Source: Aquimonas sp044377145 | Lineage (GTDB): Bacteria; Pseudomonadota; Gammaproteobacteria; Xanthomonadales; Xanthomonadaceae | Length of the DNA: 64,000 bases | Reading direction: 5' to 3' | NCBI RefSeq assembly: GCF_044377145.1 | Contig: NZ_JBILJQ010000010.1 | Location: 1-64,000, forward strand | Shown here: positions 26,251-38,300 of the stretch, piece by piece | How the letters are laid out: each line of letters begins with the position of its first letter | How positions within the stretch are numbered: position 1 is the stretch's first letter | Program-made: the position numbers and the translations under genes | The notes under the pieces: generated by a model | Databases searched by the model: none | The model's input: the letters and a program-made list of their open reading frames with translations, nothing else | What the model was told of the DNA's origin: nothing

Positions 26251-27496
26251 GTGGCGTCAAGTAAAGGTGGAGAACATCGCGAGGCGAGCAGCCACCGGGC
26301 CGTTCGGATCTTCGATCAGCTCGAAGCATTTTCTGCCCGCCGGGGTGCCTGTCATTCGGGGTAGCAACCTTAGCCAGGACATTGGCCTTCGCTTGGTAGA
26401 CGAAGGCATGGTCTTCCTGGCCGAAGACAAAGCCTCCGAGTTCTCGCGATCGGCGGCGTATCGGGGCGACTTGGTATTTACTTGCTGGGGGACAATCGAT
26501 CAGGTCGGCCTGATTGACAAAAGCTCTCGATACTCGCGCTACATAGTTTCCAATAAGCAGATGCTTCTTTCTCCTGATGAAGCCGTTGCGGACAGCTTGT
26601 TTCTCTACTATCTGTTCTCTTCGCCCAGGATTCGATCCGAAATCCTTAATCGCGGAATTGGTAGCTCAGTCCCTGGATTCAACCTTGGGCAACTTCGATC
26701 CTTCGAGCTTCTGCTTCCTCCGCTTTCCGAACAACGCGCCATCGCCCACATCCTCGGCATGCTGGACGACAAGATCGAACTCAACCGCCGCCGCAACCAG
26801 ACCCTGGAGGCCATGGCCCGCGCCCTGTTCAAGGACTGGTTCGTCGACTTCGGCCCCGTCCGCGCCAAGATGGAAGGCCGCGAGTCCTACCTCCCCGTCG
26901 ACCTCTGGCAGCTCTTCCCCGACCGCCTTGATGATGACGGCAAGCCGGAAGGGTGGGAGGCTGGTCGCCTGGACGATGCGCTCGTCTTGCAGAGAGGGTT
27001 TGACTTGCCAGCCTCAGCTCGAACTCACGGTGCGTATCCCGTCATGGCTGCCAGCGGAATCAACGGCTTCCACGACACGCATATGGTCAAGGGGCCTGGC
27101 GTCACTACGGGGCGAAGCGGCGTTCTTGGTCGCGTATTTCTGGTTCATAGCGATTTTTGGCCACTGAACACTTCGCTCTGGGTAAAGGAGTTCAAGAGAG
27201 TTTCGCCGTACTACGCCTTTGAACTCCTTCGTGGCCTGGACTTCGAGATGTTCAACGCAGGTTCCGCCGTGCCGACGCTCAACCGAAACCATGTTCATAA
27301 TTTGCCGATTGTTCTTCCTCCTCGGAACCTGATCGACGCTTTCGATGAGCAAGCCATCCCAATGCGTGGGGCACAGAAGAAGAACGAAGATGAATGCGAT
27401 TTTCTCGCCCAGCTCCGCGACACCCTACTACCCAAACTGATCTCCGGCGAGCTGCGCGCTAAGGATGCCGAGAAATTTGTTGGGGCCATTGCATGA
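26240..27496 (+). CDS. hsdS: Type I restriction-modification specificity subunit HsdS
   Basis: 418 aa with two target-recognition domains. Each is followed by a conserved helical spacer: LPPLSEQRAIAHILGMLDDK continuing into the IELNRRRNQTLEAMARALF segment in the middle, and LRDTLLPKLISGELR at the end. The two recognition domains set the bipartite DNA target. Their coding DNA (about 26370-26700 and 27010-27350) is visibly less GC-rich than the spacers, as usual for horizontally exchanged specificity domains. GAGGGAGC precedes the ATG. The stop overlaps the OLD nuclease start (ATGA). Confidence 0.93.
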   Translation: MTGEWRQVKVENIARRAATGPFGSSISSKHFLPAGVPVIRGSNLSQDIGLRLVDEGMVFLAEDKASEFSRSAAYRGDLVFTCWGTIDQVGLIDKSSRYSRYIVSNKQMLLSPDEAVADSLFLYYLFSSPRIRSEILNRGIGSSVPGFNLGQLRSFELLLPPLSEQRAIAHILGMLDDKIELNRRRNQTLEAMARALFKDWFVDFGPVRAKMEGRESYLPVDLWQLFPDRLDDDGKPEGWEAGRLDDALVLQRGFDLPASARTHGAYPVMAASGINGFHDTHMVKGPGVTTGRSGVLGRVFLVHSDFWPLNTSLWVKEFKRVSPYYAFELLRGLDFEMFNAGSAVPTLNRNHVHNLPIVLPPRNLIDAFDEQAIPMRGAQKKNEDECDFLAQLRDTLLPKLISGELRAKDAEKFVGAIA

Positions 27497-29205
27497 AACT
27501 GACACACATTTCCGTACACAACTTCCGAGGCATTATTGACGCTTCTATGGCGTTCCAGCCATACGCGCTCGTTGTTGGCGCCAACAACTCCGGCAAGAGC
27601 ACAATCATCGACTGCATCCGCGCTTTCTATGAGAAGGACGGTTTCAGGTTCAGAAAGGAAGCTGACTTTCCGCTCAAGGGGGCGGCAGACCAGGAGTCGT
27701 GGATTGAGCTAACTTTCGCCCTCGTCGACGATGAACACGAATCACTGAAAGGGGAATACAAGACCGATAACAAGTCGCTGAAGGTTCGGAAATATTTCCA
27801 GACGAGCGAAAAGCTGCTTGACGGAAAAGGTGCGGCCGGATCAATTCTTGGTTACAAGACTGACGGAACCCTGTCGAACGAACCCTTCTACGGCGCGAGA
27901 AACGTCCAGAGTGGCAAATTCGGCGATGTGATCTATATCCCGGCCATTAGCAAGATTGATGAACACACCAAGCTCAGCGGGCCATCGGCCCTGCGCGATC
28001 TGATCACTAACATCATGTCGGATGTGGTGGAAGGGAGCCTTGCTTACAAGGAGCTGACCAACAGCGTTGCAACTTTTGCCGATAGCGTTCGTGCCATCGA
28101 GACCGAGGATAAACGCTCGCTGTCGAATTTCGAGAGTGACCTGAACGCACTGCTTGCTCCATGGCAGACGAACTTCAATCTCAAGTTCACTGCGCCATCC
28201 ACGGCGGATATTATCAAGTCCATGCTTGGATGGGACATTCGGGACAATGATCACGAGGCGCCGCAAGGTGTTGAGTACTTTGGCTCTGGCTTCCAGCGAC
28301 ATTTCATCTACTCGCTGATTCAACTGGGCGCGAAGTACGTGCCACAGAGAGCTTCGAAGAAAGCGAAAGACTTCGCGCCCTCATTGAACTTGGTGCTTTT
28401 CGAAGAACCTGAGGCATTCCTGCACCCGCCGCAACAGGAGGATTTGGCTCGTAGTCTGGTCAAGGTCAGCGAAGCCACCGATTGGCAGATTATCTGCTCT
28501 ACCCACTCTGCGCACTTCGTGAGCAGAAATGCCATGCGAATTCCCGCCATCATTCGGGCACGTAGGGCGGCCGGGGTCGTGTCCATCTTCCAGATCGACG
28601 ATGCGCGATGGAACAGTATTGTTGACTCCAATCACGCCATACAGCAGGTTTCAGCCAAGTACCCAAAGGTAAAAAAAACCATGGAGGCTGATGACCAAAA
28701 GCCTGAAATGGAGTCGGTGAAGTACTTCTTGTGGCTCAATCCAGACCGCGCGGGAATGCTGTTCGCACAGAATGTGTTGCTCGTCGAAGGCCCCAGCGAG
28801 ACGGCCTTAATCAACCGATTGTTGGACGATGGCAGAATCGCGTTACCTCAAGGAACCTATGTCCTCGACTGTCTCGGCAAGTACAACATACACCGCTTCA
28901 TGAATCTGCTCAGTGGACTTGGCGTGTTTCATGCGGTGCTACACGATGACGACAACAATGCGAACGAGCATCAGGAACTTAATCAACTGGTGGCGGACTC
29001 GAAGAGCGCGGACTTCACGCACTCGGTCACGACAATACCGAAGGATCTAGAAGACTACCTCGGTGTAGTGTCAGCGGGCTCCCCCCACAGAAAGCCCCAA
29101 CACCTGCTTTATTACTACGCTACCAATAGAATTGACAATGCGAAGCTGACTGCATTCTGCGAGCTGGTGCGATCCTGCTTCGCAACGAAGGAAGACACAC
29201 CATGA
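27493..29205 (+). CDS. OLD-family ATP-dependent nuclease (AAA ATPase + TOPRIM)
   Basis: 570 aa. The ATPase has Walker A GANNSGKST (29-37), Walker B LVLFEEPEAFLHP (about 301-313) and the H-loop ICSTHSAHFVS. A TOPRIM domain follows, with LLVEGPSE (about 430-437) and a D-D-D segment (about 485). Overcoming-lysogenisation-defect (OLD) nucleases act in phage defence, sometimes beside restriction enzymes. Base composition is clearly more AT-rich than the flanking genes, including an A7-A8 run near 28670, which indicates recent transfer. It is coupled by ATGA overlaps to hsdS before it and to a short relic ORF after it. Confidence 0.9.
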   Translation: MKLTHISVHNFRGIIDASMAFQPYALVVGANNSGKSTIIDCIRAFYEKDGFRFRKEADFPLKGAADQESWIELTFALVDDEHESLKGEYKTDNKSLKVRKYFQTSEKLLDGKGAAGSILGYKTDGTLSNEPFYGARNVQSGKFGDVIYIPAISKIDEHTKLSGPSALRDLITNIMSDVVEGSLAYKELTNSVATFADSVRAIETEDKRSLSNFESDLNALLAPWQTNFNLKFTAPSTADIIKSMLGWDIRDNDHEAPQGVEYFGSGFQRHFIYSLIQLGAKYVPQRASKKAKDFAPSLNLVLFEEPEAFLHPPQQEDLARSLVKVSEATDWQIICSTHSAHFVSRNAMRIPAIIRARRAAGVVSIFQIDDARWNSIVDSNHAIQQVSAKYPKVKKTMEADDQKPEMESVKYFLWLNPDRAGMLFAQNVLLVEGPSETALINRLLDDGRIALPQGTYVLDCLGKYNIHRFMNLLSGLGVFHAVLHDDDNNANEHQELNQLVADSKSADFTHSVTTIPKDLEDYLGVVSAGSPHRKPQHLLYYYATNRIDNAKLTAFCELVRSCFATKEDTP

Positions 29206-29336
29206 CCCGCGTCCCCGTCTCCCCCGAGCTGGTGACTTGGGCACTTGAGTGCGCCTGCCAGTCAGGTAGGCAGGAGGGGCAGGGGGCGCGCGCGCAGCGT
29301 TTTGATATGCACCTCGGCGCGCCCTTGCCCGTATGA
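29202..29336 (+). pseudogene. 44-codon relic, N-terminus of an ImmA/IrrE-type protein
   Basis: An ORF with 4-nt ATGA overlaps at both ends (29202-29205 with the OLD gene, 29333-29336 with the second fic). Its first residues, MTRVPVSPELVTWALECA, resemble the start of XRE/ImmA-IrrE metallopeptidases (R-V-P-V-x-P-E-L-L-x-W-A), then the sequence loses any similarity. The simplest reading is an internal deletion of a longer coupled gene that left the translational relay intact. It might instead be a functional short leader peptide. Confidence 0.5.
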
Positions 29337-30351
29337 CCTCACCCTACCAGCCCCCCTACACCCTCTCCCCACGCACCGTGACGCTGATCGCGCGCATTGC
29401 CGAGGCGGTCGGTCAGCTGTCGGTGCGGCTGGGGGATGCGCGGGATCTGCGCCTGCGCCGTATCAACCGCATCCGCACCATCCAGGGCTCGCTGGCCATC
29501 GAGGGCAATACGCTGAGCGAGGCGCAGATCAGCGCCATTCTCGATGGCAAGCGGGTGATCGCGCCGCCGCGCGAAATCCAGGAGGCGCGCAACGCGATTA
29601 CAGCCTACGACCGGCTGGCGCAGTGGAAGCCAGAGTCCGCAGCGGACCTGCTGGCGGCACATCACACCTTGATGGCGGGCTTGATCGACGATTGCGGCAA
29701 GTGGCGCGGCGGCGGGGTGGGGGTGATGGCGGGGGATCAGGTGATTCACATAGCGCCGCCCGCCCAGCGGGTGCCGCTGCTGATGGAGCAGTTGCTGGGC
29801 TGGCTGGCGACCACTGATTCCCATCCGTTGATCGCAAGCGCAGTGTTCCACTACGAGTTCGAGTTCATTCACCCGTTCAGCGATGGCAACGGCCGCATGG
29901 GGCGGCTGTGGCAGAGCCTGATCCTGAGCCGCTGGCAGCCCGTGTTGGCCTACCTGCCGGTAGAGACCGTGATCAAGCAGCGCCAGCAGGCCTACTATGA
30001 CCAGTTGGCGGCGGCCGATGCCCGAGTCGACTGCTCAGGGTTCATCGAGTTCATCCTGACCGCGATCGAAGAGAGCCTGCAGGAAGCCATCCGGCCGCTG
30101 CAGGACCACGAAACGCCGGGGAAAACGCGGGTGAAAACGCCGGGGAAAACGCCCGAGCGCATTCTGGCCCTGCTTGCCGACACCCCCGCCCTGTCGATTC
30201 CCGAGCTGGCGCAACACATCGGCAAGTCCGAGAGCGCCATCGAGCGCGCCATCCGCAAGCTGCGCGAAGCAGGACGCCTGCTGCGCGTGGGTCCGGACAA
30301 AGGCGGGCACTGGCGGGTGCTCGGCCCCCACATGCCCAAGGAGACCCACTG

Positions 30352-30352
<1 letters not shown>
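29333..30352 (+). CDS. Fic-family protein with C-terminal winged-helix domain
   Basis: 339 aa. It is a self-inhibited (class II) Fic protein: the inhibitory helix is S53-x3-E57-G58 in QGSLAIEGNTLS, and the Fic motif is HPFSDGNGRMGR (180-191). A linker with repeated TPGKT units (about residues 260-275) leads to a winged-helix domain (LALLADTPALSIPELAQHIG, then SAIERAIRKLREAGRL). Such Fic-HTH proteins are frequent in type I restriction loci and may regulate the operon by self-modification. It overlaps the relic ORF by 4 nt and hsdR by 1 nt. Confidence 0.9.
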
Positions 30353-33552
<3,200 letters not shown>

Positions 33553-33688
33553 GGGCAATTCGCGAGTTGCTGTGGTCGGGACCTGCGCTCGGCCGTTCGG
33601 CCGCAGTGCGCTTGGCCCAACCTACCTTGGGTGTCGGGCGCATGCAGGGTGCGAACGCCCCAAGACTGCCGATGCGCGATGCTCTGAC

Positions 33689-33710
33689 GAATCCCGAATC
33701 CCGAATCCCC
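33689..33710. repeat. GAATCCC heptamer array
   Basis: Three GAATCCC units in tandem between hsdR and the SDR gene. They have the same orientation as the array at 34803-34844 and are inverse to the one at 34597-34628. Confidence 0.7.
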
Positions 33711-33781
33711 AAGACCACGCCCGTCCGACAGCGCGCGCCCTACACTCCAAGCCCTTCACCCGACCCACGGAGCACCAACCC

Positions 33782-34594
33782 ATGTCCCTCAACGGCAAAA
33801 CCCTGTTCATCACCGGTGCCTCGCGCGGTATCGGGCTGGCGATCGCGCTGCGGGCGGCGCGCGATGGGGCGAATGTGGTGATTGCGGCGAAGTCTTCGGT
33901 GCCGAATCCGAAACTGCCGGGCACGATCCACAGTGCGGCGGCCGAGGTCGAGGCCGCGGGCGGTCAGGCGCTGGCGGTGCAGTGCGATATCCGCGAGGAG
34001 GACGAGGTGCGGGCGGCTGTCGCAGCGGCGGTGGAGCGCTTCGGCGGGATCGATATCCTGGTGAACAACGCCAGCGCGATCTGGCTGCGCGGTGCGCTGG
34101 ATACGCCGATGAAGCGCTATGACCTGATGCACGGCGTCAATGCACGTGGCACCTTTCTGTGCAGTCAGGCCTGCCTGCCGCATCTGCTCAAGGCCAGCAA
34201 TCCGCACATCCTGACCCTGGCGCCGCCGCTCAATCTCGACCCGAAGTGGTTCGCGCCGCACACCGCCTACACCATGGCCAAGTACGGCATGAGCATGGCC
34301 ACGCTGGGCCTCGCGGCTGAGTTCGGCCCGCAGGGTGTGGCGGTGAATGCACTGTGGCCGCGCACGGTGATCCGCACCGATGCGCTCAACATGATCCCGG
34401 GCGTTGACCTCGAGGGCTGCCGCACGCCGGAGATCGTCGCCGATGCCGCCCATGCCGCACTGACCACGCCCGCACGTGAGCTGAGCGGCCAGTTCCTGAT
34501 CGACGAGACCCTGCTGCGCGCGCGCGGCGTGACCGATTTCGAGCGCTATGCGGTGAAGCCGGGGCATGCGCTGATGGACGATTTGTTTCTTTGA
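33782..34594 (+). CDS. SDR family oxidoreductase (HSDL2-like)
   Basis: 270 aa from ATG 33782, preceded by GGAG; TACACT at 33741 may be the -10 box. The cofactor motif is TGASRGIG (11-18), then VNNAS, and the active-site pair YTMAK (Tyr-x3-Lys). APPLNLDPKWFAPHTAYTMA and VNALWPRTVIRTDAL match the hydroxysteroid dehydrogenase-like 2 group. The position usually holding the catalytic serine (LSPPLN in relatives) is alanine here (LAPPLN), though some bacterial members may share this. The substrate is unknown. It is flanked on both sides by heptamer repeats. Confidence 0.88.
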   Translation: MSLNGKTLFITGASRGIGLAIALRAARDGANVVIAAKSSVPNPKLPGTIHSAAAEVEAAGGQALAVQCDIREEDEVRAAVAAAVERFGGIDILVNNASAIWLRGALDTPMKRYDLMHGVNARGTFLCSQACLPHLLKASNPHILTLAPPLNLDPKWFAPHTAYTMAKYGMSMATLGLAAEFGPQGVAVNALWPRTVIRTDALNMIPGVDLEGCRTPEIVADAAHAALTTPARELSGQFLIDETLLRARGVTDFERYAVKPGHALMDDLFL

Positions 34595-34596
34595 AG

Positions 34597-34844
34597 CCGG
34601 GAGTCGGGATTCGGGAATTGGGATTCGCATAAGCAGGAGCCGGAACCTCGCAGAGCCCGAGCCAGAGCAGCCAGTCGGTGCCGCGAGTGGAGCGAGTTCC
34701 TTGAGCCGCTTTACTCGCGGGGCGATCCTCCTGAGGCGTGGTTTCGCTCTCCTGCGGCCCAACGGGTGGCCCGGGTCAGTGCTCTCGCGATGAGCTACTC
34801 TCGAATCCCGAATCCCGAATCCCGAATCCCGAATCCCGAATCCC
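34597..34844. repeat. Inverted heptamer element between SDR and glyoxalase genes
   Basis: The left arm is GGGATTCGGGAATTGGGATT (about 34607-34626). The right arm is six perfect GAATCCC units (34803-34844). The arms are complementary, about 175 nt apart, so the leader of the downstream gene can fold back on itself. The middle is unremarkable GC-rich sequence. Confidence 0.75.
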
Positions 34845-35264
34845 ATGAAATACCTCCACGCCATGGTCCGCGTCCGTGATCTCGACGCCTCGCTCAAGTT
34901 CTGGTGCCAAGGCCTTGGCCTGGTCGAGAACCGGCGACGGGACTATCCGCAGGGCCGCTTCACCCTGGTCTATCTCGGTGCGCCGGAGAACTCCGAGGCC
35001 GAGATCGAGCTGACCTTCAACTACGACGACGAGACCTACGGCTCGGCGCGCAACTTCGGGCATCTCGCCTTCGCCGTCGACGATATCCACGCCACCTGCG
35101 CGCACCTGCAGGCGCAGGGCATCACCATCAATCGGCCGCCGCGCGATGGCCGGATGGCCTTTGTGCGCAGCCCGGATCTGATCTCGGTCGAGCTGCTGCA
35201 GAAGGGCGAAGCCTTGACGCCGGTCGAACCCTGGCTATCGATGCCGAACGTCGGCAGCTGGTGA
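34845..35264 (+). CDS. gloA: Lactoylglutathione lyase / glyoxalase I (VOC family)
   Basis: 139 aa. All four expected metal ligands are present: H5, E55, H73 and E116. The enzyme converts the methylglyoxal-glutathione hemithioacetal to lactoylglutathione. YLHAMVRVRDLDASLKFWC, NFGHLAFAVDDI and DLISVELLQ match GloA, and the length fits the short (Ni-type) form. Six tandem GAATCCC units abut the ATG, so there is no normal Shine-Dalgarno sequence. Expression may depend on repeat number or on the foldback with the inverse array at 34.6 kb. Confidence 0.88.
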   Translation: MKYLHAMVRVRDLDASLKFWCQGLGLVENRRRDYPQGRFTLVYLGAPENSEAEIELTFNYDDETYGSARNFGHLAFAVDDIHATCAHLQAQGITINRPPRDGRMAFVRSPDLISVELLQKGEALTPVEPWLSMPNVGSW

Positions 35265-35281
35265 TCAACTCGTCGCAATTG

Positions 35282-35318
35282 AAGAAGGGCAGGCCCTGCG
35301 GCCTGCCCTTCTTGTTTT
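35282..35318 (+). terminator. Intrinsic terminator after gloA
   Basis: A 14-bp perfect stem (AAGAAGGGCAGGCC with GGCCTGCCCTTCTT, loop CTGC, 35282-35313) is followed by GTTTTCC. It lies between convergent genes and may also stop leftward transcripts of the 35335 gene. Confidence 0.88.
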
Positions 35319-35334
35319 CCGCATACGTCCAGGA

Positions 35335-38300
35335 TTATTCGAAGCCGTCCTCGAAGACGCTGTCTGTGCCCACCCGGACGACGACGGCGGCGCTGTTGTC
35401 CCCCATCACGGGATCCGAATACGGCGCTTCCACGTCAACCTGAAGGTTGCTGACCAAGCGTGTTCCAACTGCCGTTCCGGGCGCCACGGTCGCAGTGACC
35501 TCAAGGTAGGCGAACGCGCCAGGCGCCAGATTCAGCGTCGGCAGCGCGCCGCTGCCGCTTGCAGCTGAACAGAAAGAGCTCACGGGCACCCCGCATGTCC
35601 AGGTCACATCCTGCAGCTGCGGCGGCAGGATGAAGTCCAGGTTCACCTGCGGCACCCGGACCACCGTGCTGCTGTTCTCGATCTCGACGCGATAGGTGAG
35701 GGTCCCGCCGGCCGTGACCACACCCGGCGCCCGCGACAGGCGCAGCCGCAGGTCGGCGAAGAAATCGTCGTTGATGATTTCGCCGGTGGCTGATCCCGGG
35801 CTCAGGAACAGACTGGGCTGGCTGCTTGAGAGATCGAGGAAGAAGCGCTCCTCGGCTTCGGCGACGGTGTCGCCGATCACCTGTACGGTCACCGTGCGAC
35901 TGGGATTCAAGCTGGCGTCGAAGCTCACGCTGCCGCTGGCAGCCACGAAGTCCTCGCCCGCCGCCGCACTGTCGGCGCGTGTGGTGTAGGTGACACTGAA
36001 GCCCCCGGCGACTTGGCCGTCCAGCTGGAGAACGAAGGTCAGTGGCGTGTTGCCGCTGTCGCCTTCGGCCATCAACACCGGCTCGGTCCTCAAGGTGGCG
36101 AAGTCGTTGTCGACGATGCTGACGGAAATGGGCGGCACGCTGCTGCCGGTGTAGCCGCCACCGCTGACTGCATGGGTGATGACACCGGTATGTGGGCCTT
36201 CGACCACGCTGTCGGCGGCCGCGCTGACCGTGATGCCCTGCGGCGTGGCCCAGTTGTCGGTGGTGAACTGCAGCGTGGACGGGCTCACCTCCAGCTGAGC
36301 ATCAGGCGTTGCGGTAAATGTCACGGTCGCGCTGGGGGCCTCGCTCAGCGCAACGGTATAGCCGTCGACCGTTCCGTTCTCCGTGACATCGGTCGTGCCG
36401 CCGCTCTGCGTCAGCAGCACCTCCGGCGGCACGCCATCGACCACCAGATTGAAGCTTCGGCGCTCGACGGCGCCGCAGCTGTCGGCCACCTCGACCTCGA
36501 TTGGATAGGTGGCGAACGGCGTGCTGGCGCCGACGTTGATCGTGACCTGGCCGTTCGCGGCGACGCTGACGCTGCCGCCGCCCGCCAGCGTGGTCGGGCT
36601 GACGCTGAGGCCCAGCAGATTGCTGTTGCCGTCGGCGGGCGCCGCCGAGGGCGCAACCGTGGTCGAGGCACCGCGCGCCAGGGTCTGGTTGGCGTAGGTG
36701 CCCAGCGTCGGCGTCAGGTTGCGCGAGACGTTGACCACCACCTGGGCCAGCGTGCTGGCGCCGGCGCCGTCGGTCACGCTGAGCTGCAGCGGATAGGCGC
36801 GGGTGCCGCTGGGCGCCACCAGTTCGCAGCTGGCGGTGGCGGACAACGCGACGGTGCCGGCGTTGTTCTGCACGCTGACCGCAAGCTCTGGCGGGGCGCC
36901 GCTGACGGCTACGGCGAGGCTGCCGGCCGCATCCTGCGTATCGCTGACCGTGGCGACGTTTGCGGTCGCGGTCGGACTGCCCTGGCGGGTGCTCAGCGCC
37001 CCGGTGACGTTGACGCTCGGCGGGGTGTTGGCGCCGGTGATGCTGAAGTTGGCGTCATTGATGTCGAAGAAGATGTTGCCCACCGCCTGCACCCGAATCC
37101 GCGCCTGCGCGCTGGCAGGCGTGCCGGCGGGGATCGTCACCATCTCGCTGCCGTCATTGGCGGTGCTGGCGGCCAGCTCGATCGGCCAGGTGTTGCCACC
37201 GTCCAGCGACAGGGTGATCCGCACATTGGCAGTATTGATGTCGTTGGCGGTGGTGCCGGCCACGTTCCAGCTGACCGTCTGAGTGCTGCCCGCGGCCCAG
37301 CTCACTGCCGCGTTCGGCGCGGTGATCGCGAACGGCCCGGCCGCCGCGCGAACCGCGACAGCGGTCAGCGCTTCGTTGGTGCCGCCGCCGCCGGCGCGAT
37401 TGTCGCGCGCAGTGACGCGGAAGTTGAGCGTGCGGCTGGTGGTCGGCAGCACCTCGGCGGTAAACCAGCTCGGGCTGGTGGTGCCGGGCAAGGGCGCGGT
37501 GGCCGGCGCCACGTTGGCGTTGTTGAGGATGTAGCGCAGGCTCGGAAACACACGGTTCGCCGACAGCGAGGGCGCGAACGAACGGAACAGCGGGCCGCTG
37601 CCGGTATCGGTCAGCACGCCGGGCGCGTTGGCGGCGCCGAGATCGAACTGCTCCCACAGGTAGGTCAGAGTGTCGCCATTGGCATCACTGCCGGTGGCAC
37701 CAAGCTCGAACGGTGTGCGCGCCGGAATGATCCAGCTGGCGGCGGTGCTGACTGCCGGTGGCGTGTTGCCGGTGGAATTGGTGGTGCCGCAGTTGGCACC
37801 GCTGCCGGTGGTGGTGAAGGCCAGCATCTCGTTCAGGCTGACGCGCTGGAAATAATCCTCGCTGTTGGGCTGGGTGTTGTCGGCGCCACAGATGCCGGCA
37901 TAGGCCTGGATGCTGATGCCGCTGCCCGGCTCGTAGGCGGTGCTGCCATTGCGGTTGCCGCCGGAGCAGCTGTTGCCGGAGCCATTGAAGGTGTGGTTGC
38001 CGCGGAACTGGTGGCCGATCTCGTGGGCGACGTAGTCGACATCGAAGGCGTCACCGACCGGTGAGGCTGAGCCGGTGACCCCGCGCGCCTTGTTGCTCGC
38101 CGAGCAAACCGAACCCAGGACGGCGACGCCGCCACCGCCGGTGCTGACCACGTGGCCGATGTCGTAGTTGGCGCCGCCGATCACGGTGCTCAGGTTGCTC
38201 TGGTTCTCGCCGAGCATGGTCGACCCGCTGTTGTTGGTGTACGGGTCGGTGCCGCCGTCGGTGTAGATGATCAGATCATTGTTCGCGACCAGCACCATCC

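Noticed and set aside
34803..34844. Possible CRISPR array
   Set aside because: The units are 7 nt with no spacers, and no cas gene is present.
36013..38064. Long plus-strand open frame opposite the secreted metallopeptidase
   Set aside because: Composition is Gly/Arg/His-rich shadow sequence, and the minus strand encodes a signal peptide, HExxH site and known repeats.
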